A stretch of 64,000 nucleotides of DNA from assembly GCA_965368185.1 (NCBI GenBank), contig CBDULZ010000004.1:1-64000 (forward strand). The letters run 5' to 3'. The DNA is from Kriegella sp965368185 (GTDB lineage: Bacteria > Bacteroidota > Bacteroidia > Flavobacteriales > Flavobacteriaceae). A model generated the notes under the pieces. That model saw nothing but the letters and a program-made list of their open reading frames with translations. It was not told the DNA's origin and searched no databases. This document shows, in pieces, positions 27,126-36,665 of the stretch (position 1 is its first letter; each line of letters starts with the position of its first letter). Made by a program: the position numbers and the translations under genes.

Positions 27126-27473
27126 CTACATGTTCATTGACATAATCTCCCTAACTTCGACATTCCCGTTATGCTCGAAAATAGGGCAGCCTTTTGAAAT
27201 TTCAATTGCACCCTTTTGGTCATCGGCGGAAACAATGAGGTACCCTCCAACCACCTCAGCCCCCTCTGCAAAGGGACCATCGGTTATAACCTCGCCAGAT
27301 TTATGTACTACATTTCCACTTTTTGCCAATGGCAGACCGTCCACTAACTGTCCTTTTTCTTTAAGACCGCCCATCCAAGCACCCCATTTTTTCATATGCG
27401 CCTGCATTTCTTCAGGTGTTTGCTCGGTCCAAGTGGCGTCTCCTCCTCTAAATAAAAATAAAAAATTGCTCAT
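27126..27473 (-). CDS. YCII-related DGPF-domain protein
   Basis: 115 residues with a dimeric alpha/beta (ferredoxin-like) fold. The signature DGPFAEGAEVVGGYLIVSAD lies in the second half. The N-terminus reads MSNFLFLFRGGDATWTEQTP. Proteins of this type are the constant partners of ECF42 sigma factors and are usually also among their targets. The enzymatic role is not established. It lies just upstream of the sigma gene on the same strand, with a terminator hairpin in the 61-bp gap. Confidence 0.9.
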   Translation of the reverse strand: MSNFLFLFRGGDATWTEQTPEEMQAHMKKWGAWMGGLKEKGQLVDGLPLAKSGNVVHKSGEVITDGPFAEGAEVVGGYLIVSADDQKGAIEISKGCPIFEHNGNVEVREIMSMNM

Positions 27474-27549
27474 GATTCAATAAATTTAAGTGTTTTATAC
27501 CCTAAAGACGTTTTCAGTGCATATCATTGGACATTTATCGCTACTTTTT

Positions 27550-28623
27550 TTAAAATAATTTCATCTGACCATCTCTGTGCTGTTCAAAAAGTGTCATATT
27601 CAAATCTGGGAACGATTTGTCTTTAAAATAGGTATGACGTGCTAGGCGAACCAAGTCATGTATTTGAGTGGCTATTTTGCCCTCGCCCCGACTTCTAATT
27701 CCGAATCGGCTATCGTTCAAAGTGCCCCCATGACACTCCTGTATTTGATGCAATACTTTTTCTGCCCTATCGGGAAGCGTCTTCTTTATCCAATCGGTAA
27801 AAATTTGGCCAATTGCCCCATTCAAACGGACGACCGTGAACGCAAAAGAACTTGCGCCGTTTTCGGAAACAGCTTTGGCCAAATTCATAATTTCATGACT
27901 ATTGATACCGGGAATAATAGGGGCCAACATGGCATTTACGGGAATATTATTGCTTGAAAGTACTCGAATAGTCTCAAGACGTTTTTTAATCGTAGTCGTC
28001 CTAGGTTCCAAAATGCGTCGTGTTTCTTCCGACATTGAAGTGACCGATACGTTTACGGCTATCAAATTGTCATGGGCAAGCTCTTTCAGAATATCAAGAT
28101 CTCGTAAGACTAAGGCATTTTTAGTAATGATACCAACAGGATGTCGGTACTTCAAAAAAATTTCCAGGCATCCTCGCGTTATCTTAAATTTCTTTTCGGC
28201 AGGTTGATAGCAATCTGTATTTCCTGAAAGTACGATGGTAGCGGCTTTCCAATTTTTAGTTTTTAGTTTTTTTTCTAGGAGTTGAGGAGCTTCCTTTTTT
28301 AACAATATCTTCCGTTCAAAGTCCAGTCCGGCGCTGTACCCCCAAAATTCATGGGCATTTCGTGCATAGCAATAAATACAGCCGTGTTCACACCCTTGAT
28401 AGGGGTTCATAGAATACATCATTCCCACATCAGGACTCGTGACTTTATTTACAATGGTCTTCGGGAAAATAGGAATATATTGAGTCTTGTTAGTATCGGA
28501 ATCTTCACCCTCAATTCGGCAAAACTCCAAGAAATCATCTCGGATCTCGTTACTAAATTGCGAAAATTTATTGGGCGTATTTTGCTGTGCTCCACGTCCC
28601 TTACGATAGTCTTCTTTGTTCAA
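27550..28623 (-). CDS. PA0069-family radical SAM protein
   Basis: 357 residues. The radical SAM cluster motif CEHGCIYCYARN (CxxxCxxC) follows SMNPYQGC, with VLSGNTDCYQPAEKK further on, as in the spore-photoproduct-lyase-like PA0069 group. The frame has no ATG before residue 60 and an in-frame stop lies close upstream. The conserved start KGRGAQQNTPN argues for the rare TTG start at 28623. The substrate is unknown; repair of DNA photolesions has been suggested from the fold but is unproven. Confidence 0.88.
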   Translation of the reverse strand: MNKEDYRKGRGAQQNTPNKFSQFSNEIRDDFLEFCRIEGEDSDTNKTQYIPIFPKTIVNKVTSPDVGMMYSMNPYQGCEHGCIYCYARNAHEFWGYSAGLDFERKILLKKEAPQLLEKKLKTKNWKAATIVLSGNTDCYQPAEKKFKITRGCLEIFLKYRHPVGIITKNALVLRDLDILKELAHDNLIAVNVSVTSMSEETRRILEPRTTTIKKRLETIRVLSSNNIPVNAMLAPIIPGINSHEIMNLAKAVSENGASSFAFTVVRLNGAIGQIFTDWIKKTLPDRAEKVLHQIQECHGGTLNDSRFGIRSRGEGKIATQIHDLVRLARHTYFKDKSFPDLNMTLFEQHRDGQMKLF

Positions 28624-28759
28624 ATTATGGATTTATTCCAAATTTATGGATTATATCCTAATAACAAACAAAGCTTTAGTTAATTAACAGGTATTCGTTT
28701 TTCTATTGTTTCAATAGTGTGGTTAACGATCACGGTTTATAAAGGAAGTAAGCGTTTAG

Positions 28760-30319
28760 TTAGAGTACCACTTTTACCAATTGCTTTTTGCTCCCGCGTT
28801 TGGCATAAAACAACAAATCATTCTTAGAGGGTGCTATCAACGGCTTAGACACCATTAAAGGTAGTCGGGCCTCTTTATCATCGATAAGTTTCTCGTAGCT
28901 GATATGACCCTGTGGATCCAACTGAATTGTAAAAACGTTTCGATTGCGACTAAGTCCTTGTTTAAAAAGTAGTCTTTCCCCTGGTAGTATTTGCGGATTT
29001 TCAGCAGCCGTACTAATGAAAAAATAGGTATTGCCATCTTTCGTGCACGAACTATAGGAAGCATAGGCACCATCACCTTGAGTGACCTCAGCCTTGTTGA
29101 TATTGCGAATCCAGATGACATCACCATTGGCTTTCATCTTGGCGCTTACGATATCGTTGTGATGGTATCGCTGTACCTTTACCCTGCCCCCGCTTGAGTT
29201 CGCTTGAACACTTGAGGTAACAAAGTACTCTTCTGCGTTGAATAGTAGGTCGCCTTCAGCGGTAACGCCGGCGTTTTTAAAAACTAGATTTTTGATTTCT
29301 TTGTCTTCTTCACGCCCGAACTTGTCCATCATAAACTGTTCAGAAAAGGCGTTGTACTTTTTCGAGCGTATAGCGAGACTATTTGGGTCAAGCTTAAAGT
29401 ATGAGAGCCCGTTATAGCGATTGTCTTTTCTATCGGCATAAAACCCGACACAAAACAAATCGTTACCGTTTATAATGGGCTTAAGACCTTCAGAGAATTT
29501 GCCTGCATCATCAAAGGTTTGTATTTTGCTGCCACTACGCGAAATTTGAATGAGCTCGTACTGAAATTTACGCTCTTGGGCATTAAATCTTCTTTTCTTA
29601 AAATAAGCCTTACCAACAATATAGGCCGTTCCCAAGTTTTTAGAAATAGCCACACTTTCGAAAGCATAGTTTTTTTCTTCCACCTCTGCCGAGAAGTCAT
29701 GTTCCACTACTTTTCTCAAGCTCGTGTCGAACATATAAATAAAATGATTGTTGCTTTTGCCTTTCTTGAAGTGCGCGCTAATAACAAAAGCCCTTTTCTC
29801 TTCGTCAAAAAGTACTGAGGTACTAAACCCCGAAGTGAAATTTCGATTATAGTAATTTTTATCCAAAGGGCTTTGCACCTCTTTTGAGGGGATAGAGAGT
29901 AAGGTTTCCTCCGTAAAATTCATCTCTGCTATCGGGCTCCGATGCACGATATACTCATACGATTGACTATCATAATTATAATCTAAAAACAAAAGATACA
30001 CTTGACCGTTACGAACATAACCTTCAACAAAATTGGCATTTTTTAGCTTATAGTTATATTCGGAAACCAGCACTAAATTTTTATTGTAGTGTTCAATGAA
30101 ATAGCCCTTGGGCCTAAGTATTAAACCCGTGTAATAGGCTCGAACAAGTACCGAACCCCCGTTATCATCTTTAGAAATGGATAGCAGATTGGAAAATTTG
30201 TACCTGTCGTTATATTTTTCCCCGAAAGTATAATCAACATCTATATTCTGGCCTTGGGTATGGGAAACCCCTAAGCAAAAAACAAAAAAAAGCAAGGGAA
30301 GACTTTTTCTTACGTTCAT
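28760..30319 (-). CDS. Exported protein of unknown function
   Basis: 519 residues with a signal peptide (MNVRKSLPLLFFVFCLGVSH, cut near TQGQ). The mature protein is beta-rich, with repeated aromatic and Asp/Lys strands and no known domain that I can see. The repeating pattern, such as KGYFIEHYNKNLVLVSEYN and SKKYNAFSEQFMMDKFGRE, suggests a beta-propeller. It lies 21 bp downstream of the crotonase gene on the same strand and may be co-transcribed, though a functional link is doubtful. It is probably periplasmic or on the cell surface. Confidence 0.75.
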   Translation of the reverse strand: MNVRKSLPLLFFVFCLGVSHTQGQNIDVDYTFGEKYNDRYKFSNLLSISKDDNGGSVLVRAYYTGLILRPKGYFIEHYNKNLVLVSEYNYKLKNANFVEGYVRNGQVYLLFLDYNYDSQSYEYIVHRSPIAEMNFTEETLLSIPSKEVQSPLDKNYYNRNFTSGFSTSVLFDEEKRAFVISAHFKKGKSNNHFIYMFDTSLRKVVEHDFSAEVEEKNYAFESVAISKNLGTAYIVGKAYFKKRRFNAQERKFQYELIQISRSGSKIQTFDDAGKFSEGLKPIINGNDLFCVGFYADRKDNRYNGLSYFKLDPNSLAIRSKKYNAFSEQFMMDKFGREEDKEIKNLVFKNAGVTAEGDLLFNAEEYFVTSSVQANSSGGRVKVQRYHHNDIVSAKMKANGDVIWIRNINKAEVTQGDGAYASYSSCTKDGNTYFFISTAAENPQILPGERLLFKQGLSRNRNVFTIQLDPQGHISYEKLIDDKEARLPLMVSKPLIAPSKNDLLFYAKRGSKKQLVKVVL

Positions 30320-30340
30320 AAGTAGGTATTTGATGATTTA

Positions 30341-31123
30341 CTATTTCCCAGGAAATTCGGCCTTCCGTTTCTCTAAAAAAGCTGAAGTGCCCTCTATGAA
30401 ATCGTCGGTTCCAAAACTGGTTCCAAAAGCTTCGATCTCAATAGCAAATCCGTTTTCGTTATTCTTAAAACCCGCATTTATCGCTTTTATTGCATTGCCA
30501 ATGGCAACGGGAGAATTATTCGATATCTTACCGGCTAACTTTTCACAAAAGGGAATAAGCTCTTCTTGGGGTACTACATGATTGACCAAACCATATTGCA
30601 AGGCTACATCTGAAGAAATCATACCCGCAGTCATAATAAGTTCCATAGCCCTACCCTTACCAATTAACTGCGGCAGACGCTGCGTACCCCCATAACCGGG
30701 AATTACACCCAAAGAAACTTCAGGCAATCCCATTTTGGCATTATCACTAGCCACCCTAAAATGACAGGCCATGGCCAGTTCAAGACCACCGCCCAAGGCA
30801 AACCCATTGACTGCCGCTATCACAGGCGTCGAAAGGTTCTCAACAAAATCAAAAAGCAGCCTATGTCCTTGGGCCGCCAGTTTCTTACCCTCCTTCACCG
30901 AAAAATGGGCAAATTCTGAAATATCGGCTCCTGCAACAAAAGCTTTCTCGCCACTACCTGTAAGAATAATGACTTTTATTGCCGCTTCGGTTTCAAGCGC
31001 TTCAAAGGCGTCATGCAATTCTTGTATGGTTTCTTTATTAAGTGCATTTAACTTTTTGGGGCGATCAATGATTATTGTTGCAATGACCCCATTTCTTGAA
31101 ACGTTAAGCGTATTATATGACAT
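30341..31123 (-). CDS. Enoyl-CoA hydratase/isomerase (crotonase) family
   Basis: 260 residues, the standard crotonase length. Oxyanion-hole segments are VAGADISEFAHF near residue 63 and ALGGGLELAMACHFR near 110. The catalytic glutamates are in GGGLELAM and GLPEVSLG. The sequence after that, GVIPGYGGTQRLPQLIGKG, is typical of hydratases acting on short-chain enoyl-CoA in fatty-acid or butanoate metabolism. It is cytoplasmic. It lies 18 bp from the downstream end of the NtrY-like kinase gene, so a polycistronic message is possible. Confidence 0.9.
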   Translation of the reverse strand: MSYNTLNVSRNGVIATIIIDRPKKLNALNKETIQELHDAFEALETEAAIKVIILTGSGEKAFVAGADISEFAHFSVKEGKKLAAQGHRLLFDFVENLSTPVIAAVNGFALGGGLELAMACHFRVASDNAKMGLPEVSLGVIPGYGGTQRLPQLIGKGRAMELIMTAGMISSDVALQYGLVNHVVPQEELIPFCEKLAGKISNNSPVAIGNAIKAINAGFKNNENGFAIEIEAFGTSFGTDDFIEGTSAFLEKRKAEFPGK

Positions 31124-31141
31124 AATCGTAAATATAAAAAG

Positions 31142-32650
31142 TTATACTATTTGAAGTGATTTTGCTTTTGGTAGTTTAACGGTAAATACAGTGCCCTTTC
31201 CCGGCTTTGAGGTAAATTCAATACTTCCCTTATAGGTTTCCACAATGTTCTTTACCATACCAAGGCCTAGGCCCATACCACTCGATTTAGTAGTGAACTT
31301 AGGTTCAAAGATCTTGTCTCTAAGGTCATCTGAAATACCCACTCCATTGTCAGCCACACATAATTTAAGATAGTCTTCTTCAGAATTCAACGAGACTAAA
31401 ATGCGTGGAGCATCGACTTCTGGAACAGCCTGTATTGCATTCTTGACCAAGTTGGTTACCACCCTAATTAATTGGGTTCGATCCATTTTAGCCACGATTT
31501 TTTCCTCATCCGCTATAAAATGAATATAGTTTTCATTAAAGATGTCAAGGGCCAACTTTACGATTTCCACAACATTCAATGTCTCGTTTTGTTGTGCCGG
31601 CATCTCCGCAAAATTGGAAAAGGCTGAAGCGATACTACTCATCGTATCGATTTGTTGTATCAGTGTTTTTGAAAATTCACCTACCTTTTTCTCGATATCA
31701 GGGTCCTTGGAATCGAACTTACGTTCAAAACTTTGCACACTCAATCGCATCGGAGTTAATGGATTCTTTATTTCATGCGCCACTTGTTTGGCCATTTCGC
31801 GCCAAGCCTGCTCCCTTTCACTACGGGCAAGTTTTACGGCACTTTGTTCCAGTTCATCTATCATCGCATTATACGAAGTCACTAATTTTTCGATTTCTTC
31901 ACTTGGTTCTTCTATAAATATTTTCTGGTTATGCTTGGTCAGATTCGTCTTTTCCAACATGTCTGACACGGTCTCTAACGAACGTGTGATGTATTTTGAA
32001 ATAAAATATGCCAAGCCAATGGCAATAAACAACATAAACAGAAAAGCACCGGCCAAACGCATTAACAGTTCTCGCAATTCCATATCATAAAAGGAATTGT
32101 CCTCATAATAAGGCATGTTTAAAATACCTATCGGTTTAAACCTGCTGTCGGTAATATAGGTGTACGATGCCAAGTAGTCGTCCCCTGCAGCCGAGTTTTC
32201 CTCTACATAGCGCTTGGAAACACTTGCCTCCAACGAATTCATCACTTTTGCATCAAGACAAGTTGGGACCGATTCATTGTCAAATTTAGGTCGTGAACTC
32301 TTAATCAACTGCCCTTCTAGATCATAGATATTGAAATTCTTGTTATGTACATCTGCTATAATATATATTTCTTCCCGAAATATCAGGCCTAGGTTCTCAG
32401 TTGTAACAGGATAGGTAGTCTCATGTAACGTATAGTTTAAACTCTGCTTGATTTGCTGTTCCTTGCGCTCCAAACGATTTTCGTGATAATCTTGTAACTG
32501 CTCCCGATACTGATATACCGTTATAGCTGAAATTAATATCCAAGCAATGACCACCAACAGAATCATGGCAAAGAATATACGGTAACGGAGCGATAGCTTT
32601 TGAAGCAAGAGTCTGACTTTTAGGTTCAAAGGTAGCAAATATCGCACCAT
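31142..32650 (-). CDS. NtrY-like sensor histidine kinase
   Basis: 502-residue membrane kinase. Spans at about 25-45 and 195-215 enclose a periplasmic sensor of about 150 residues. A HAMP domain follows (about 215-270), then HisKA with phospho-acceptor His in VAHEIKNPLTPMRLS and HATPase with NLVKNAIQAV, DNGVGISDD and SGMGLGLGMV. The HEIKNPLTP pattern is that of NtrY-type kinases. No response regulator is directly adjacent, so it is an orphan here. It overlaps no other gene and is followed by the crotonase gene. Confidence 0.92.
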   Translation of the reverse strand: MVRYLLPLNLKVRLLLQKLSLRYRIFFAMILLVVIAWILISAITVYQYREQLQDYHENRLERKEQQIKQSLNYTLHETTYPVTTENLGLIFREEIYIIADVHNKNFNIYDLEGQLIKSSRPKFDNESVPTCLDAKVMNSLEASVSKRYVEENSAAGDDYLASYTYITDSRFKPIGILNMPYYEDNSFYDMELRELLMRLAGAFLFMLFIAIGLAYFISKYITRSLETVSDMLEKTNLTKHNQKIFIEEPSEEIEKLVTSYNAMIDELEQSAVKLARSEREQAWREMAKQVAHEIKNPLTPMRLSVQSFERKFDSKDPDIEKKVGEFSKTLIQQIDTMSSIASAFSNFAEMPAQQNETLNVVEIVKLALDIFNENYIHFIADEEKIVAKMDRTQLIRVVTNLVKNAIQAVPEVDAPRILVSLNSEEDYLKLCVADNGVGISDDLRDKIFEPKFTTKSSGMGLGLGMVKNIVETYKGSIEFTSKPGKGTVFTVKLPKAKSLQIV

Positions 32651-32801
32651 TTTCTGAGGCGCATTTTGCTTCTGTGTTTTGGGGTAATTTCGTATTAAAA
32701 CTGTAGCTGTAAATTAGCGGATAAGTTATTGCTATGTCAAAATTATACTTGCGTTTCCACGAAAAAAGCAATGCATGCTACTTCATCACAATTAACAAAG
32801 G

Positions 32802-33353
32802 CTATACCTCCCTATTTTTATTTCGGATTCGTTTGTATAGCTGGATGCCCAACATTAGTAATACGCCCAATATGATAATACCAACAACCCCAAAAATCCA
32901 ATTAAAGGCACTTTTGAGAATTACAAGAAAAACAACGGCAAACAAAATTAAGGTAGCTCCTTCGTTCCAAATACGCATAAAACGGGAAGTATACTTTATT
33001 TCGCCCAATTGGAGCTGTTTGAAAATCTGATGGGTTTTTAAATGGTACAGAATCAAGAGGAGGACAAAGGTCAATTTAACGTGCATCCAAGATTGTTGCA
33101 GCCATTCGGGCATCAGCACCAACAGCCATAGAGCGAAAAAAGTGGCCAATATTGCAGAAGGCCATGTGATGATATACCAAAGGCGACGGGCCATTAACTG
33201 TAGTTGTTTTGACAATATTTCCTTTTCCGGTGATGTCTTTTGAGAAGCCTCAATATGATAGATAAATAATCGAGGTATATAGAAAAGTCCGGCAAACCAG
33301 GTAATCACGAAAATAAGGTGTAATGCCTTGATGTATTGATAATATTCTCCCAT
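32802..33353 (-). CDS. hemJ: HemJ, oxygen-independent protoporphyrinogen IX oxidase
   Basis: 183 residues from the ATG at 33353; the in-frame extension upstream lacks family similarity. Four membrane helices. Conserved heme- or substrate-related residues are H12 in YIKALHLIFVITW, RLFIYH, and the SWMHVKLTFVLLLILYH segment with its His/Lys pair. HemJ carries out the six-electron oxidation of protoporphyrinogen IX to protoporphyrin IX, the step before ferrochelatase. hemH (49114-50145) and the hemA-F operon are in the same window, completing the late heme pathway. It is transcribed alone here. Confidence 0.88.
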   Translation of the reverse strand: MGEYYQYIKALHLIFVITWFAGLFYIPRLFIYHIEASQKTSPEKEILSKQLQLMARRLWYIITWPSAILATFFALWLLVLMPEWLQQSWMHVKLTFVLLLILYHLKTHQIFKQLQLGEIKYTSRFMRIWNEGATLILFAVVFLVILKSAFNWIFGVVGIIILGVLLMLGIQLYKRIRNKNREV

Positions 33354-33476
33354 TTGATTTTTTCCCTTGGAAAGCCTCCACCAAAGTAGATAACACAAGC
33401 TCTATTTAAGCACGCCTAAAGTAAAAATAAAAAAGTTGTTGAAGCATTTCTATAACGATAAATGGAACAATTTCGT

Positions 33477-34112
33477 CTAAGGCGTGAAAATCTTATTTCG
33501 AATGGCATAAAGCACCAATCCTATTCGGTTTTTGATATGAAGCTTTTCATGAAGTGCATCGCGATAGCCCTCTATGGTCTTCGGACTCAAACACATTTCA
33601 TCTGCAATTTCTTTATATGTTTTTTCGGTACAGGCCAACCTTAAAAACTCCACTTCCCGATCTTTCAAATGGACTTCAGGCATTTTCTTGTCTAAAGTAC
33701 CGACCAGTATTTTTGTAACGGTATTGGTATGATAATATCCTTTTTCAGCTATCTGTAAAAGGGCCTCTTCAAGAATTTCCCTTTTGGTATCTTTCATTAA
33801 GTAACCTCGTGCCCCGGCCCTGAGCATATTTAAAATCGTCTCTTCGTTCTCTTCAATGGAAAGTGCCAAAACCTTTACGTCAGGATATTTTCCCTTTAAA
33901 ATCTCGGTGGTTTCGATTCCGTTAAGAATGGGCATGTTAATATCCATCAAAACAATATCGGGTATGTTTCTAGGGCTCTCGAATTTATCTAACAGTTCTT
34001 TCCCATTTTTACAAATGTACATTGCCTTGAACCTACTAAAGCTCTGTACAAGACCGCTTATGGCCTGCGACAATAAAGTATGATCATCGACAATTACAAC
34101 GGAATAGGTCAT
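33477..34112 (-). CDS. NarL/FixJ-family response regulator
   Basis: 211 residues. Receiver domain (about 1-120) with phospho-Asp in VLMDINMPILNG and the conserved Thr/Lys region (LMKDTKRE). A LuxR-type helix-turn-helix (about 145-211) contains EKTYKEIADEMCLSPKTIEGY. It is the third gene of a minus-strand set: membrane protein, kinase, regulator. A 27-bp gap separates it from the kinase gene, so it is the partner of that kinase. The targets are unknown. Confidence 0.93.
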   Translation of the reverse strand: MTYSVVIVDDHTLLSQAISGLVQSFSRFKAMYICKNGKELLDKFESPRNIPDIVLMDINMPILNGIETTEILKGKYPDVKVLALSIEENEETILNMLRAGARGYLMKDTKREILEEALLQIAEKGYYHTNTVTKILVGTLDKKMPEVHLKDREVEFLRLACTEKTYKEIADEMCLSPKTIEGYRDALHEKLHIKNRIGLVLYAIRNKIFTP

Positions 34113-34139
34113 AGTTTTCTTATAAAATCAATAGTAATC

Positions 34140-34904
34140 TCAATCTACAAAATTATAGACCAATGTGAGTTGGGTGCCTTTATTTTTTTCAGCTGTAATT
34201 TTAAGGTCTGCATTTACCAGTTTTGCCCTATTCTTCATATTCTTCATGCCGATACCCGAAAATTTTTCGTCGATTTGCTCGAACCCGATACCATTATCGG
34301 CCGCCCTTATCGAAAGATAAGCCCCATGATACTGGATTTCAACTATCAAAATTGAGGCCTTGGAATGTTTGATGGTATTGGAAAAGAACTCCTGCAAGAT
34401 TCTAAAAATAATGATTTCCTCCTTGGGGTTTAAAGTTCTGGGCTCACCTTCCACTTTCAATAGTGCCTCTAATACTTGCAATCGATTAAAGCGTTCGATT
34501 TCTAATTGTACGGCTTCCTCCAATGACAAGCTTTTCAAAGCCTCAGGATTGATTAACTTTGACAGCACCCGTAATTCTTGAAGGGCCATCCCAATCGTAT
34601 CGGAAGCTTCCTTGATATTTTCTGACCGATGCTCCTCCATTTGCACCTGAATCTTTGCCAGGGTCATCAACTGGCCAATATTGTCGTGCAACTCCCAGCT
34701 GATATTGCGCAATGTTTCTTCCCGAATCTCAATCTGTGTCTCTGATAGCTCGCGTTCAAAAGCTTCCTTTGTTTTGGCCTGTTGCAGCAAAAGTTTATTT
34801 TTTCGCTGTAGAAAAACGATAAAAAGCACGATTACCGTTAGTGCCAAACAAATGGCTATTACCGAAAAGATAATTAAAAACGATTGTACTTCTCCTTCGT
34901 CCAT
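34140..34904 (-). CDS. NarX/DesK-type sensor histidine kinase
   Basis: 254 residues from the ATG at 34904; an upstream in-frame TTG at 34925 is less likely. A single N-terminal membrane span (about 5-30) and a short coiled coil lead into HisKA_3 with SWELHDNIGQLMTLAK and an HATPase with EFFSNTIKHS and DNGIGFEQ. It has no sensor domain of its own. Sensing may therefore come from the seven-span protein encoded just upstream, whose 3-prime end overlaps this gene by 31 bp. It pairs with the LuxR-type regulator downstream. Confidence 0.9.
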   Translation of the reverse strand: MDEGEVQSFLIIFSVIAICLALTVIVLFIVFLQRKNKLLLQQAKTKEAFERELSETQIEIREETLRNISWELHDNIGQLMTLAKIQVQMEEHRSENIKEASDTIGMALQELRVLSKLINPEALKSLSLEEAVQLEIERFNRLQVLEALLKVEGEPRTLNPKEEIIIFRILQEFFSNTIKHSKASILIVEIQYHGAYLSIRAADNGIGFEQIDEKFSGIGMKNMKNRAKLVNADLKITAEKNKGTQLTLVYNFVD

Positions 34905-35512
34905 AGAAAACCGATTATATAACAACCATACAAAATAACATTTAAAGTTATAAGTATTAAATAATAACTATTCCCCGTGAAATTTAGATGGTGCGAAAGC
35001 AACATAAAGGGCACCATTCCAATATTAAACAATAGTAGCCCAGTGGAAATCCAAAAACTTAATTTATATTTTACCTCCAAAATCTCGTCGCAATGCAGTA
35101 GTTGCCAAAAATGGAATATCGTACAGCCCAAGGTAAGTAAGGCACCGGCAATAAAAGTATATTGGTGATACTCAAACCAACTTTGAAAAAAGAGATTATA
35201 GAGTGCTACTCCCAAAAAGAGTACACTAAAAATCAAAACTATGTTCTTGATGGATTTGCTCTGTATTATGGTATAATACCAATAATAATAGAAAAGAAAA
35301 CTAATCAAAATATAGAAATTATAGTACCAAAGTGTTTTCCATTCAAATACGTAGCGCATTACTGCACCAATAATCTCAAATAGTAGTGTAAACCATAAAA
35401 AATATAGAAAATATTTCTCTTTTGAAGCTCTATATTTCTTAAACAGGACGGCTGCAACAACGGCAGTTACCAACTCTAGAAATGTGATTAAAAATAAATG
35501 GTTTATCGACAT
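34874..35512 (-). CDS. Polytopic membrane protein, putative sensor
   Basis: 212 residues with about seven hydrophobic spans and a short charged C-terminus (WTKEKYNRF). No domain name can be given. Its end overlaps the start of the kinase gene by 31 bp. Tight coupling to a kinase that lacks its own sensor suggests this protein supplies the sensing part, or forms a membrane complex with it. That is inference from gene order. Other options are an unrelated membrane protein that happens to be co-transcribed. Confidence 0.7.
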   Translation of the reverse strand: MSINHLFLITFLELVTAVVAAVLFKKYRASKEKYFLYFLWFTLLFEIIGAVMRYVFEWKTLWYYNFYILISFLFYYYWYYTIIQSKSIKNIVLIFSVLFLGVALYNLFFQSWFEYHQYTFIAGALLTLGCTIFHFWQLLHCDEILEVKYKLSFWISTGLLLFNIGMVPFMLLSHHLNFTGNSYYLILITLNVILYGCYIIGFLWTKEKYNRF

Positions 35513-35707
35513 ACAAATTACACATTAGCAATGTTGCGCCCCTTTTCATAATAGCACTTCCCCTATCGTGTTACTTTGGTAAGTTACCATGTAAAAATTG
35601 TGCTTTTTGCATGGTGTTCATGGATTTAAAGATTGTTTTAACGCTATAATCAAGCTCTGTATCAGAGATTATTTGAAAAGCCAACTTTTTACAAATATGA
35701 CTGAGCT

Positions 35708-36220
35708 CTAGTTTCCGCCGTGTGCGTAATTCAACCTTTTGATACTGGCCGCATCTGCGGGCGGGGGTGGAGGCATGGGCATGAAGCCTGAACGTTCGGG
35801 ATATTCTTCATCATAGGTCGGAACAATAACCACCGTAGAATATCCGGGTTTGGGCCATGCTTTGTCGGATTCTTTAGGGTAAGCTGCATTATAGATACGA
35901 AGACCCAGATTTTTATACCCATTTTTATCCGATTCTTTTTTTACATAGGCAATATAATTTTCCATTGTGGTCATTGAAAACCAAAAGTTGCGATCATCTT
36001 CATAACCCAAACTCTCGTTGATAACCCTATATCTGGACATGACATAGTCGTTTTCCAATGAATCGGCTTCAGAAATGCTGATCAGTTGGTCCTCAATTGC
36101 TTTTTCCGGATCCCCGCCAATCGATGAACCCTTGCCCCAAAAAAGCATGTATAGTATAAGCAAAACATTTAGGGCGATAGATGCCCAAAATAACCACGGG
36201 AGTTTTCTCTTGTCATTCAT
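35708..36220 (-). CDS. Membrane-anchored hypothetical protein
   Basis: 170 residues. An N-terminal anchor (about 10-28; LPWLFWASIALNVLLILYML) is followed by an extracytoplasmic domain of about 135 residues. It contains SMTTMENYIAYVKKESDKNG, LGLRIYNAAYPK and a proline-rich MPMPPPPPAD stretch near the C-terminus. No known domain is recognised. It is transcribed alone, 0.2 kb from the three-gene sensory set, on the same strand. Confidence 0.7.
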   Translation of the reverse strand: MNDKRKLPWLFWASIALNVLLILYMLFWGKGSSIGGDPEKAIEDQLISISEADSLENDYVMSRYRVINESLGYEDDRNFWFSMTTMENYIAYVKKESDKNGYKNLGLRIYNAAYPKESDKAWPKPGYSTVVIVPTYDEEYPERSGFMPMPPPPPADAASIKRLNYAHGGN

Positions 36221-36372
36221 AATATGTGTTTTAAAAGTTTAGAAGTATGTTCAAATGGGGGAAGAAAACAGCAAAAGTTGTTGTCATAATTATTGGGGCA
36301 ACACCCTTTCATTAAAGATAAGAGAAATATTCTAGACATGAAATTACGTCTACTATTTCAAATCTATCCTTA

Positions 36373-36486
36373 TTACACTGCATTACTGATGCTTATACAT
36401 ATTAGTATGATACCAATTACCGCTACTGCCATGATAAGACAATAATTGATTTTACAAATTACCTTTTCACTGATTGAAGTTTCCAT
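36373..36486 (-). CDS. Small single-span membrane protein (37 aa)
   Basis: Minus-strand ATG-to-TAA frame of 37 residues. A polar start (METSISEKVICKIN) leads into a hydrophobic span of about 20 residues and ends ISNAV. The head-span-tail plan resembles the 34-residue ORF at 8571-8675 (both start with a SEK segment), though similarity is weak. It stands alone between two unrelated genes. No function is known. Confidence 0.4.
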   Translation of the reverse strand: METSISEKVICKINYCLIMAVAVIGIILICISISNAV

Positions 36487-36643
36487 CTCGCCATTTTTTT
36501 AGTGATTTCTCAGATTAAAAGTAACATATTAACCACCTGAAAAAAGATGACAAAACCGGATATAAAATAAAAACATAAGTTAACAAATTGAAATACAGAT
36601 ATTTACGAACACATCGTTCTGAATAAAGGGGACAAAGGCGGTT

Positions 36644-36665
36644 AAAAAAGGGGTAAATACCCCTT
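36644..36665 (-). terminator. Terminator downstream of the sulfatase gene
   Basis: AAGGGGTA and TACCCCTT form a hairpin (GGGG/CCCC core) that on the minus strand runs into TTTTTT. It lies about 110 bp beyond the sulfatase stop and fits a rho-independent terminator. Confidence 0.55.
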
